From contig JAJTBE010000092.1 in the NCBI GenBank assembly GCA_021287065.1, positions 1 through 49,434 of the forward strand: a stretch of DNA of 49,434 nucleotides. The letters run 5' to 3'. Source of the DNA: Bacillota bacterium. Its GTDB lineage: Bacteria; Vulcanimicrobiota; JAJTBE01. Below, piece after piece: positions 8,936 to 16,919 of the stretch. The translations under genes were made by a program, and so were the position numbers. Within the stretch, counting starts at the first letter, position 1, and every line of letters begins with the position of its first letter. The notes beneath the pieces were generated by a model. The model made no database searches. It saw nothing but the letters and a program-made list of their open reading frames with translations, and had not been told where the DNA came from.

Positions 8936-9520
8936 TTATTTACCTCCCTTTTGGAAAGCAATGCCCTCCAGTTTTTCACGCAGAGATTCTCTTGCCCGGT
9001 GAAGCCTTGATTTAACGGCGGATATGCTAATTCCCAGAACCTCAGCAATCTCCTCGTAGGATTTATCTTCATAACGGTGCAGAATAACTGCCATCCGCTC
9101 ATTCGGCGGCAGTTCCATAACCGCTTTTCGAACTGCCTGAGCGGTTTCGCTGCCCTCCACCGATTCTTCCACCGGATTGCCCTGCGAAAGTGCATCCATG
9201 TCCCTGTCCAGACTTCCGTCTTCCTGTTTCTGATTAAGAGACTGAATGATAACCCTGTTTTCCTTTTCTCTCGACCTCAGACACAGATTCATTGTTATTG
9301 TATAAAGCCAGGTAAAAAAGCTCGATCTGGACTCAAATTTGTCCAATCCCCTGTATGCCCGAAGGAATACTTCCTGAGCCAGATCCTCGCTGTCCCGGAA
9401 ATTGCCTGTAAAACGGTAAATCAGATTGACAACCGGCTTTTTATATTTGTTGATAAGAAAAGTAAAGGAGTCTTTATCGCCCCTTTTAAACTTCTCTATG
9501 ACCTGCAGGTCTTCATCCAT
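8936..9520 (-). CDS. ECF (RpoE-like) RNA polymerase sigma factor
   Basis: 194 residues with the two ECF domains. Sigma2 (about 20-90) includes DLAQEVFLRAYRGLDKF for -10 recognition. Sigma4 (about 125-185) has a helix-turn-helix in SYEEIAEVLGISISAVKSRLHRAR. It directs polymerase to envelope-stress promoters and is presumably sequestered by the anti-sigma factor encoded next. AGGAGG precedes the ATG. The ECF-like promoter at 9541-9572 in front suggests autoregulation. Typical ECF length, all regions intact. Confidence 0.92.
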   Translation of the reverse strand: MDEDLQVIEKFKRGDKDSFTFLINKYKKPVVNLIYRFTGNFRDSEDLAQEVFLRAYRGLDKFESRSSFFTWLYTITMNLCLRSREKENRVIIQSLNQKQEDGSLDRDMDALSQGNPVEESVEGSETAQAVRKAVMELPPNERMAVILHRYEDKSYEEIAEVLGISISAVKSRLHRARESLREKLEGIAFQKGGK

Positions 9521-9540
9521 GAAAACCTCCTGTTCTCAAT

Positions 9541-9572
9541 CCGTTAGATACAAGGCAAAGGAAAAAGTTGCA
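9541..9572 (-). promoter_or_regulatory. ECF-type promoter in front of the sigma operon
   Basis: On the minus strand GCAACTTTTTCC is followed, about 12 bases on, by TCTAACGG. A GCAACTT/GGAAC-like -35 with a short TCTAA-type -10 is the usual look of autoregulated ECF promoters. It lies about 20-50 bases before the sigma start, and I saw no second copy elsewhere in the window. Confidence 0.5.
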
Positions 9573-9615
9573 TGTGGGAAAAATATACCCGTAGTATTAA
9601 TATTCAGGCGGAAAT

Positions 9616-11631
9616 GTGTCAGAGAACCAAAATTCGAGCATTACCGGAGAAAACCGGTTCAATAATATTCTATCGGGAATATCCCGTTATTACCCCGTTT
9701 TTCTTGCTGCTTTCATTGCCGCAGCGGTTACGGGAATCTTTCCCGGATACGATATCTGGTTTCATATTAAAAACGGTGAATACATTCTTCTCAACCATAC
9801 GATACCCCACAAAGATGTTTTTCTCTCATCAACACCGTTTCTCCCCTTTCATTATTTTACCAACTACGAATGGCTTTTCGGCGTTATTTCCTTTTTAATA
9901 TTCAAAAATACCGGACTTGCGGGAATACATATTTTCAGAACCATAATCATTCTGGCTGCCATCGGTGCTGTTTATGCCGCATCTTTAAAAAGTGTGGACA
10001 GACAGGAGAAATTATGGGGGGATCTCCTGATTCCCTCACTGCTGCTTCTCACTTTCATGGCTTCTTTTTCCAGATTCGAACCGAGGCCACAGATTGTTTC
10101 AGCACTTTGCCTTGCCCTGTTCTCCCTTATTTTAAGGGGCAGAGTGAATAAATCCGCCCCCATAGCCGTTTTCTTTATATCACTTGTTTGGGCGAACTGC
10201 CACATCGAAATTCTCGCGGGACTGGTTTTTATAATACTTGTGCTTTTTGAAAAGCTGGCTTCATACAAACTATCCGGAAAGAAAGAACTGAACACAGGAT
10301 GTGATGAATCAGAACAGAAAAACGATCTGAAATATCTTTTATACTCCCTCGGAGCCGCTGTTGCAGGCTTTATCCTTTCCCCCACCGCAAGAGGCGGTTT
10401 GTTTCAGCTTGCCGACTACTATTCCCGCAGGGATGTGCTGATGTATTCAGGAGAGCTGACTCCCCTCGACAACTATTTCACCTCGCCATACGGCATTCTG
10501 TTTATTCTGGGTATAATAAGCTTCGCCGCTGTTTCATTCAGAAACAGAAGCAGAAGCAGGCTTTCAGCCCTTCTGGTTTTTCTCCCATTTGGCTTGCTCC
10601 CGTTTTTCAACTCAAGACATGTGCTCGCAGCTTCAATGGTTATCGCACCGATAATCGCAGGAAATCTCGCCGCAGTTTTTTCCGGAATTTTATCAGGAAG
10701 TAAAGTTCAGGTAAGAAATGCCGTTATGATTGTCCTTACACTAATTTTCCCGGTTATGCTGCTGAGCCTGTGGAGCACTTTTATAGTGGAAAAACCCGAG
10801 CCTGTAATTATCGCTGCACAGGAACCGGATCTTTCGAAAATCCGGCAGAACCCCAATTCTCTCTATCCTGACGGAGCAATAAGGTTTTTAAACAGAATGG
10901 GACTTGATGGAAATATATTCTGCCCATTTCATTGGGGAAATTTTATCATATTTTATGAAAATCCCTATAAGATGAAAAATGGCGGACAGATCGAAAGAAA
11001 GCCCTTTATAGACGGCATGCTTCAGACTTACGACAACAAACTGATGAAAGACTATATAAGCATGCTGCAGGGGCAGGACAGGGATAGAATTATCGAACAG
11101 TATGGAATAGACATATTTGTGCTGCCTTATCCACAGTCGAAAGAAGATTCTTTTCTTGAACTCGGACAGTATCTCAGAAACAATACAAACTGGAACCTAA
11201 TCTACTGGGATGATGTTACAGTTATATATGTAAAAACCAACAAGGTTCAAGGCAGAAATGATATTCCATCCTATCGATGCATCAATCCGGGCCTTGCGCA
11301 CCTGCTGGGCGGAGGCAGGGATCCGCAGGAATCAGAAGCTTTTATGGCTGATTTGGAAAACAGCATTAAAACAACAAACGGAGCAGGGGTTTCAAAGAAT
11401 TATGTCTGGAAAGGCATTATGCTGTTTAAAAGGGGAGATATCGACGGAGCTGTTGATTCTCTTGAAAAGGGAAAGCAGATTAACCCGAAATCAGTTAATA
11501 TAATATTTAACCTCGCTATAGCAAACCTCAAAAAAGGCAATACAGAACAGGGAAAATCATATCTTCAGGAATGCCTCAGACTCAACCCCGGCTTCAGACA
11601 GGCATCTGATCTACTCAGACAGTTTCGTTAA
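9616..11631 (+). CDS. Polytopic membrane protein with C-terminal TPRs
   Basis: 671 residues. About ten hydrophobic segments fill residues 25-400, followed by a soluble part. GYDIWFHIKNGEYI (about 44-57; Asp46, Trp48, His50) with HTIPHKDVFLSS resembles the D-W-H..G..I..P..D.FS signature in large membrane proteins distantly related to GT-C glycosyltransferases, where an acidic residue in the first periplasmic loop is typical. Two TPR-like units close the protein (about 595-665; ANLKKGNTEQGKSYLQECL). The start is GTG, preceded by GGCGG 3-4 bases away. The gene is divergent from the sigma operon and precedes the hemerythrins by 43 bases. A sugar-transfer role is inference only. Confidence 0.7.
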   Translation: MSENQNSSITGENRFNNILSGISRYYPVFLAAFIAAAVTGIFPGYDIWFHIKNGEYILLNHTIPHKDVFLSSTPFLPFHYFTNYEWLFGVISFLIFKNTGLAGIHIFRTIIILAAIGAVYAASLKSVDRQEKLWGDLLIPSLLLLTFMASFSRFEPRPQIVSALCLALFSLILRGRVNKSAPIAVFFISLVWANCHIEILAGLVFIILVLFEKLASYKLSGKKELNTGCDESEQKNDLKYLLYSLGAAVAGFILSPTARGGLFQLADYYSRRDVLMYSGELTPLDNYFTSPYGILFILGIISFAAVSFRNRSRSRLSALLVFLPFGLLPFFNSRHVLAASMVIAPIIAGNLAAVFSGILSGSKVQVRNAVMIVLTLIFPVMLLSLWSTFIVEKPEPVIIAAQEPDLSKIRQNPNSLYPDGAIRFLNRMGLDGNIFCPFHWGNFIIFYENPYKMKNGGQIERKPFIDGMLQTYDNKLMKDYISMLQGQDRDRIIEQYGIDIFVLPYPQSKEDSFLELGQYLRNNTNWNLIYWDDVTVIYVKTNKVQGRNDIPSYRCINPGLAHLLGGGRDPQESEAFMADLENSIKTTNGAGVSKNYVWKGIMLFKRGDIDGAVDSLEKGKQINPKSVNIIFNLAIANLKKGNTEQGKSYLQECLRLNPGFRQASDLLRQFR

Positions 11632-11674
11632 TCCGTTCTACTAAATTCAGCAAAGAATAATCAGGAGGGTTACT

Positions 11675-12109
11675 ATGGAAATTACCTGGACTCAGGATCT
11701 TACCTGCGGCGATCCCCACATTGACAACCAGCACAAAGAGATGATCAAACGAATCAACGCCATCCATCACGCCATTGAAGACAAACTCACAGATGATGAA
11801 ATTTACAAAATTGTGGATTTTCTCAACGGCTACATCAAATTTCACCTCGACGATGAAGAGAAGCTGATGAAGAAACACGCATATCCGGGTATGATATATC
11901 ACAGGATGGAACACAAAAAGCTCACAGAATCAGTCAGGGAATACAGAAAAAATCTCGATGAAAAAGGGATTTCAACAGCTTATCTCGCCCAGATGCAGGC
12001 ATTTCTGATCAACTGGTTTATCAATCATATCAAAAAAACAGACACCCTTCTTGCAAGTTTTCTCGAATCAGTAAAATACCGGGAAAAATTCAACAAAAAC
12101 GGGGAATAG
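11675..12109 (+). CDS. Bacteriohemerythrin 1
   Basis: 144-residue single-domain hemerythrin, a four-helix bundle that binds O2 at a non-haem di-iron site. All seven iron ligands are present: His20 (IDNQH), His57 and Glu61 (FHLDDEE), His76 and His80 (HRMEH), His118 and Asp123 (NHIKKTD). A good Shine-Dalgarno (AGGAGG) precedes the ATG. It is the first of five tandem paralogues. With no signal peptide it acts in the cytoplasm, storing or scavenging O2 or carrying it to an enzyme. The C-terminus is about ten residues longer than in copies 3-5. Confidence 0.93.
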   Translation: MEITWTQDLTCGDPHIDNQHKEMIKRINAIHHAIEDKLTDDEIYKIVDFLNGYIKFHLDDEEKLMKKHAYPGMIYHRMEHKKLTESVREYRKNLDEKGISTAYLAQMQAFLINWFINHIKKTDTLLASFLESVKYREKFNKNGE

Positions 12110-12179
12110 TATAAATAGATGTCATTTTAAATTCACAATAATAGCAAAGAGATATAAGAGATGGAAAGGGATGGTTTTT

Positions 12180-12617
12180 GTGGACGTTCAATGGTCTTAT
12201 GAACTTGAAACAGGGTTTGAGGAAATTGACAATCAGCACAAAGAACTGATAAAAAAGCTAAATGAGCTATTTGAAGCAATGGGAAAATTCTATCATAAAG
12301 AGGAGGCAATACAAGGCATCACCGTTTTTCTGAGTGAGTATGTAACATATCATTTCAAATCGGAAGAAGCTCTGATGGAGAAATATGACTACCCCGGCAT
12401 GGAACTTCATAAGATTGAACACAACCTGCTCACCAAGTCGGTTATGGATTTTCAGCAGCATCTTAACGAAAAAGGCCTCTCTATTGCCTGTCTTGCAAAA
12501 ATTCAATCGTTTCTGATCAACTGGTTTGTCAATCATGTACAACAGGTGGATAAGTTGCTTGCAGCTTTTCTCAAAGAAGCGAAAGCAAAAGAGTCTCTAT
12601 CAATTACTGGAAAATAG
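12180..12617 (+). CDS. Bacteriohemerythrin 2
   Basis: 145-residue hemerythrin with all ligands: His20, His58, Glu62, His77, His81, His119, Asp124; one residue is inserted before helix B. I start it at the GTG at 12180 rather than the in-frame ATG at 12171. This gives MDVQW, aligning with MEITW, MEFKL, MEMKW and MEIKW of the paralogues, and puts AAAGGG at a normal distance, whereas it would abut the ATG. It is the most divergent copy in its central loop. About 110 bases with an A/T-rich hairpin separate it from copy 3. Confidence 0.9.
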   Translation: MDVQWSYELETGFEEIDNQHKELIKKLNELFEAMGKFYHKEEAIQGITVFLSEYVTYHFKSEEALMEKYDYPGMELHKIEHNLLTKSVMDFQQHLNEKGLSIACLAKIQSFLINWFVNHVQQVDKLLAAFLKEAKAKESLSITGK

Positions 12618-12730
12618 CTTTGAGCTTTTGTTTTAAATTTATGAATAATTTGAAACAAAAAGAGGAAGCATGGAATAGCAGAAGAATCTGGATAAATTGG
12701 ATGATATTTAAATAAGCAGGAGGAGATATA

Positions 12731-13135
12731 ATGGAATTTAAACTGACCCCTGATCTTATGGTGGGTTACCCAAAGATCGATGAACAGCACAAGGAATTAA
12801 TCGATCGCATCAATGCTCTCAACAAAGCAATGGCAAACAGAGCCGGCAAGGAAGAAGTGGGAAAAATCATCGATTTTCTTGATGAATATGTTATTTTCCA
12901 TTTCAATGCAGAAGAAAAGCTTATGGAGCAGTATAAATATCCGGAAATCAGCTTCCAGAAAACTGAACACAGAAACCTCATCAGTTCAGTTAAGAAGTTT
13001 AAAAAAGACTTCGAAACACAGGGAGCTTCAGCCACTCTCGTTATCCAGACACACAAATTCCTTTCCGACTGGCTCATCAACCACATCAAAAAGATGGATG
13101 CCAAACTGGGAGCTTTCCTTAGCAAGGCAAAATAG
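12731..13135 (+). CDS. Bacteriohemerythrin 3, one iron ligand replaced
   Basis: 134-residue hemerythrin. Six ligands are intact (His20, His57, Glu61, His80, His118, Asp123), but position 76 is glutamine: SFQKTEH where the paralogues have H-x-x-x-H (for example LHRTEH). By homology this is one of the three histidines on Fe1, so the di-iron site may be altered or mono-iron. The rest of the protein is well kept and close to copies 4 and 5, and the reading frame is clean, so this looks like divergence rather than decay. AGGAGG precedes the ATG. Confidence 0.9.
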   Translation: MEFKLTPDLMVGYPKIDEQHKELIDRINALNKAMANRAGKEEVGKIIDFLDEYVIFHFNAEEKLMEQYKYPEISFQKTEHRNLISSVKKFKKDFETQGASATLVIQTHKFLSDWLINHIKKMDAKLGAFLSKAK

Positions 13136-13195
13136 ACCTGTCCGGTTAGAATTACAAAACGGTCTATAATTTAATTTGTGGGAGGATTAAAATAA

Positions 13196-13600
13196 ATGGA
13201 AATGAAATGGTCCCCTGATTTGGCTACAGGATTTGCAGATATTGACAACCAGCACAAAGAGCTGATAAACAGGCTCAATGCACTTTTTTCCGCAATGACC
13301 AGAGGAGCGGGAAAAGCAGAAATCGGAAAAACCATAGACTTTCTTGGGGATTATGTAATTGTGCATTTTTCCAATGAAGAAAAATACATGGAGCAGCACA
13401 AATACCCGGAAGCTTCTCTTCACAGAACCGAACACAAAAAACTGATTGCAGATTTCACCAAATTCAAAAAAGAATTTGAGGAAAAAGGCGCATCAGCCAC
13501 TCTGGTGGTAAATACCCAGAAATTCCTGACAGACTGGCTCATAAACCACATCAAAAAGGTTGATACAAAGCTTGGAGCTTTCCTGAAAAAAGCAAAATAG
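13196..13600 (+). CDS. Bacteriohemerythrin 4
   Basis: 134 residues with the complete ligand set (His20, His57, Glu61, His76, His80, His118, Asp123). It is very similar to copy 5. The leader upstream resembles the one before copy 5: both have CCGGTTAGA, then AAAACGGT, then GGGAGG, showing that gene and leader were duplicated together. GGGAGG serves as Shine-Dalgarno. Confidence 0.93.
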   Translation: MEMKWSPDLATGFADIDNQHKELINRLNALFSAMTRGAGKAEIGKTIDFLGDYVIVHFSNEEKYMEQHKYPEASLHRTEHKKLIADFTKFKKEFEEKGASATLVVNTQKFLTDWLINHIKKVDTKLGAFLKKAK

Positions 13601-13661
13601 ACCTTTTCCGGTTAGATAAAAAAAACGGTTTGTACCTTAATAGGTGGGAGGTATTTGATCA

Positions 13662-14066
13662 ATGGAAATCAAATGGTCCGCAGATTTGGCTATAGGCTTT
13701 ACAGACATTGACAATCAACACAAAGAATTGATCTACAGGCTCAATTCACTGTTCAATGCAACAAGTAGAGGAGCAGGAAGAAAAGAGGTTGCCACTACCA
13801 TAGGTTTTCTTGGTGATTATGTAGTATTACATTTCGCAAGTGAAGAAAAGTATATGGCGCAATATGATTATCCCGGTTCCTCACTGCATAAGATTGAACA
13901 TAAAAAACTAATGGGGGAAATTACCAGGTTTAAAAAGGAATTTGAGGAAAAAGGTGCATCAGCAACTCTCGTTATTCAAACACAAAAATTCCTTATAGAT
14001 TTGGTTGTTAACCATATCAAAAAAGTAGATACCAAGCTGGGAGCTTTTCTCAAAGGAAAAAAATGA
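13662..14066 (+). CDS. Bacteriohemerythrin 5
   Basis: 134 residues, all seven ligands present. The helix before the last ligands reads LIDLVVNH instead of DWLINH, so the conserved tryptophan near the O2 pocket is gone. The stop overlaps the start of the U32 gene (ATGA), so the two are translationally coupled and probably functionally linked. Base composition is slightly more A/T-rich than copy 4. Confidence 0.93.
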   Translation: MEIKWSADLAIGFTDIDNQHKELIYRLNSLFNATSRGAGRKEVATTIGFLGDYVVLHFASEEKYMAQYDYPGSSLHKIEHKKLMGEITRFKKEFEEKGASATLVIQTQKFLIDLVVNHIKKVDTKLGAFLKGKK

Positions 14067-14980
14067 TCGAATCCTGCCACGAAATTCTTGCTCCGGGCGG
14101 AAGCCCGGAGCATATCATAAATTCAATAAACGAAGGGGCGCATTCAATATATGCCGGACCCCGCTTTATGAGCGGGCGTTCTTCATATACCGAAATGGGC
14201 TTTGATAACATAAAAACCGCCAGACAGCTCACAAGGGATGCAGGCGTTAAGCTTTATATTGCAATGAACAGATCCATCCCCATCGGGGAAGAGGAACGCT
14301 GGAAGAAATTTATTGAACAAATCGTTTTGTGCGAACCTGATGCATTAATCATAGGCTCTTTCTGCGTTTATGATATGGTAAGGGAAATGGGAATAAAAAT
14401 TCCACTCCACGCCAGCACATTTATGGGAATTTACAACCCCGCAGGGGCGCAAATGGTTAAATCCATGGGGTTCACCCGTCTTATTCTCAACACATCCCTC
14501 AATCTTAACGAAATCAGATACATAACGGAATCTGTCCCCGAACTTGAATATGAAATAATAGCGTATGGCGGAATCTGCAGAAATGACAACCACAGATGCA
14601 ATCTTCCCCATGGACTCAGGCGGATTGGAAACCGTCGTGAAACCGGACAGGAAGAATCTGCGGAAAAGGACCGCTTTCTGGATTCGAAAGAGAGCACATA
14701 CTGCCAGCTCAGACTTAAAGTAACCGATAAATCCGGAAATGAAGTAAAATCAGGCAGACTTATGTGCAATCCAATCATAGATCTTTCCCCGAACCTGCTT
14801 CCCTTTATGCGGGCCGGTGTTACATCATTTAAGATAGCAGGGAGGGAACGGGATGCCGGTTTTGCGGCAAGAGCGGTAAAATCACTGAAAACCGGTATAA
14901 AAACCGCCCTCGGATATGCTGATTCCCCGTTGGAGCATTATGCATATCTTGATAACATACCTTATGCATCTTCTCTCTGA
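14063..14980 (+). CDS. U32-family protein, UbiU/RlhA/TrhP-like, likely 4Fe-4S
   Basis: 305 residues of the former U32 peptidase family. Members with this fold now include the O2-independent ubiquinone hydroxylase pair UbiU/UbiV and the RNA hydroxylases RlhA and TrhP. ILAPGGSPEHIINSINEGAHSIYAG is the family N-terminus. Cys172 and Cys179 (GICRNDNHRC), Cys214 (YCQL) and Cys235 (MCNP) have the order and first spacing (seven) of the UbiU cluster cysteines. FKIAGRERD (256-264) is the C-terminal signature. The start overlaps the stop of hemerythrin 5 (ATGA). No SD of its own is obvious, which supports coupling. It converges on coaE with a 19-base overlap. Substrate unknown. Confidence 0.8.
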   Translation: MIESCHEILAPGGSPEHIINSINEGAHSIYAGPRFMSGRSSYTEMGFDNIKTARQLTRDAGVKLYIAMNRSIPIGEEERWKKFIEQIVLCEPDALIIGSFCVYDMVREMGIKIPLHASTFMGIYNPAGAQMVKSMGFTRLILNTSLNLNEIRYITESVPELEYEIIAYGGICRNDNHRCNLPHGLRRIGNRRETGQEESAEKDRFLDSKESTYCQLRLKVTDKSGNEVKSGRLMCNPIIDLSPNLLPFMRAGVTSFKIAGRERDAGFAARAVKSLKTGIKTALGYADSPLEHYAYLDNIPYASSL

Positions 14981-15585
14981 TTCAGGATTTCCAGAACTTT
15001 CAAAGCCTGTTCCTGTGCCTGTTCAGGCGTTCCGCTGTTATCGATAATTATTTTTGACATATTTTTCTTTTCTTCAATGTCTATTTGTGAACTTAAACGC
15101 TTTTCTGCATCTTCGGCAGAAACCGAATCGCGGATTATAAGCCTTTCTTTTTGGATACTCCGGGGACAGTAAACAAGAATAACCTCATCATGGGGAAGGG
15201 GCACTTTAGCTTCATAAAGCAGGGGAACATCAAGAAAAACAATCCTATTCGGCGATTCTGCAGCCTGTTTATACATAACTTTTCTGATAGCAGGGTGCAT
15301 CATTGAGTTTAGCTTTTTCCTGTCTTTTTCCGAAGAAAAAATAACAGAACCGAGCTTTTTGCGATCCAGATTTCCATCAGGAAGAAGTATTTCCGGTCCC
15401 CATTCCCCAACAATCTTTGCAAGAACCGGAGAACCGGGTTCAACAACCTGCCTTGCAATTTCATCCGTATCAACAACTGTCTGTCCATTCTGTCGGAAAA
15501 AAGCGGTAATCATAGATTTTCCTGTTGCTATGCCGCCGGTAATAACCACCAGATATTTATCCTCTGGTCTGCTGTATTCGACCAT
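14962..15585 (-). CDS. coaE: Dephospho-CoA kinase
   Basis: Last step of coenzyme A synthesis: ATP-dependent phosphorylation of the 3'-OH of dephospho-CoA. 207 residues with the P-loop GGIATGKS (17-24), VVDTDEIARQVVEPGSP (CoA-binding region) and VFLDVPLLYEA (about 114-124), all CoaE hallmarks. AGGTG lies 5-6 bases before the ATG. The 3' end overlaps the convergent U32 gene by 19 bases. The first ten residues before the P-loop strand are somewhat longer than usual. Confidence 0.92.
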   Translation of the reverse strand: MVEYSRPEDKYLVVITGGIATGKSMITAFFRQNGQTVVDTDEIARQVVEPGSPVLAKIVGEWGPEILLPDGNLDRKKLGSVIFSSEKDRKKLNSMMHPAIRKVMYKQAAESPNRIVFLDVPLLYEAKVPLPHDEVILVYCPRSIQKERLIIRDSVSAEDAEKRLSSQIDIEEKKNMSKIIIDNSGTPEQAQEQALKVLEILNQREDA

Positions 15586-15822
15586 CTGAACACCTCACAC
15601 TGACTTTAAGGATGAAACTTTACACCTCACCGCAGCGAACCCTGCCTACAGGCAAAAAAACCTGATTTCACCGGGAACTGGTCAAACGGGTATGAGTCTC
15701 GCTGGTGCTCAGATTAATCCATATAATCCGGATTTTAATAAATTGCCATCAGAGGTGAGCCGATATATTCGCAGGAAACAAACTTTAATCGCCTGCAAAC
15801 TTCATATCCGCAAACGCTAACG

Positions 15823-16101
15823 ACAGCCGGATCGCAGTCGTTAGCCGGGATTGTGGTTATAGGGGTTGCTGGCGGTTGGCGTTTGGTTTTGGGACCGGGG
15901 GGGACAGGCGGGACGCCTGCGATCCGGCAGTCGTTGGCCGGGATTGTGGTTATGGGGGTTGCTGGCGGTTGGCGTTTGGTTTTGGGACCGGGGGGACAGG
16001 CGGGACGCCTGCGATCCGGCAGTCGTTGGCCAGGATTGTGGTTATGGGGTTTACTGGCGGTTGGCGTTTGGTTTTGGGACCGGGGGGACAGGCGGGACGC
16101 C
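15823..16101 (+). repeat. Family B repeat array, short form
   Basis: GGCGGGACGCC at 15907, 15999 and 16091 gives an exact period of 92. The unit keeps the CAGTCGTTGGCC - GTGGTTATGGGG - GGACCGGGG part of family B but lacks the GCGGACC...GGTCCGC module, so it is about half the length of the units at 6747-7845. Open frames across it are by-products. The 240 bases between coaE and this array hold no feature I recognise. Confidence 0.85.
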
Positions 16102-16205
16102 ACTGATACCATTTTTCCAGATACCTGCATTATGCCAATGCGGGCAAGTCACTCACAATTAAGGTAATTGTTCGATTAGCTTTGCCAGCTTGCAGTTATA
16201 TTGGA

Positions 16206-16262
16206 AAGATGGTATGGATTAGCAAAATTTACTCCATTCCCCATCCCAATACTCCTGTTTGC
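16206..16262 (-). repeat. Family A remnant (one end)
   Basis: ATGGATTAGCAAAATTTACTC followed by CCAATACTCCTGTTT matches one outer end of the family A element at 49098-49150. It again lies beside family B, as at 6650-6746 and 31079-31440. It falls within a spurious upstream extension of the rfaE2 reading frame. Confidence 0.55.
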
Positions 16263-16373
16263 CGGCTTTCAGCCGGTTTTGACAGTCCGATTGATTTAAT
16301 CTATAATTTTATTTCAGGTTCAGGATTCATAAGGCATGAACCTCAGAATTATAACAAAGCGGGACAGACAATC

Positions 16374-16892
16374 ATGGCAGATTTGCAGAACAATCACACA
16401 AATAAATCACCGGGAAAGATATATTCCCTTGAGGAAATGTCCGTTATTTCGGAAAATCTCAGAAAAAGCGGAAAAACAGTAGTTTTTACCAACGGTTGTT
16501 TTGATATTCTTCATCTGGGACATATAAGATATCTCAGGCAGGCAAAAGCTTTCGGAGATGTTCTTGTTATCGGGGTTAACACCGATTCTTCCGTAAAAGA
16601 CTACAAAGGGGACCTCCGCCCCATAGTTCCCGAGGATGAACGGGCTGAGCTTCTGGCTGCCCTTGAAATGGTGGATTATGTAGTCAAGTTTTCCGAGAGA
16701 ACGCCGGAAAATATAATTTCCGCCCTGAAACCTGATATTCAGGTAAAAGGCGGAGATTACACTCCGGATCAGCTTCCGGAGGCAAAAGTGGTTTATTCGT
16801 ACGGCGGTAAGGTTGAAATTGTCCCCTTCGTAAAAGGCAAGGCTACTACAGGAATTATCGAAAAGATACTTAAAGTTTATGGCAGCAAATAA
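16374..16892 (+). CDS. rfaE2: D-glycero-beta-D-manno-heptose 1-phosphate adenylyltransferase (HldE C-terminal domain type)
   Basis: Transfers AMP from ATP to heptose 1-phosphate, giving ADP-heptose for LPS core. 172 residues of the cytidylyltransferase-like nucleotidyltransferase fold: TNGCFDILHLGH (39-50) contains the HxGH motif, KGGDYTP (125-131) and TTGIIEKI (158-165) are the further signatures. The frame is open 64 codons further upstream, but that part runs through a family A remnant; the ATG at 16374 is therefore chosen, although its SD (GGGACAG) is weak. Partner of the kinase at 1618-2583. It leads into the pullulanase gene 27 bases on. Confidence 0.88.
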   Translation: MADLQNNHTNKSPGKIYSLEEMSVISENLRKSGKTVVFTNGCFDILHLGHIRYLRQAKAFGDVLVIGVNTDSSVKDYKGDLRPIVPEDERAELLAALEMVDYVVKFSERTPENIISALKPDIQVKGGDYTPDQLPEAKVVYSYGGKVEIVPFVKGKATTGIIEKILKVYGSK

Positions 16893-16919
16893 ACGGCGTA
16901 CGCCGGGGGGAGCCGCTTA

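Noticed and set aside
8935-9195. 87-codon N-terminal extension of the anti-sigma gene
   Set aside because: Lies in another frame inside the sigma gene; a proper SD and ATG exist at 8934.
15735-16167. Open frames of 76-131 codons on both strands
   Set aside because: Same explanation: 92-base family B units, no SD, repetitive peptides rich in Gly, Arg and Trp.
16182-16373. 64-codon N-terminal extension of rfaE2
   Set aside because: Passes through a family A remnant and has no relation to the nucleotidyltransferase fold.
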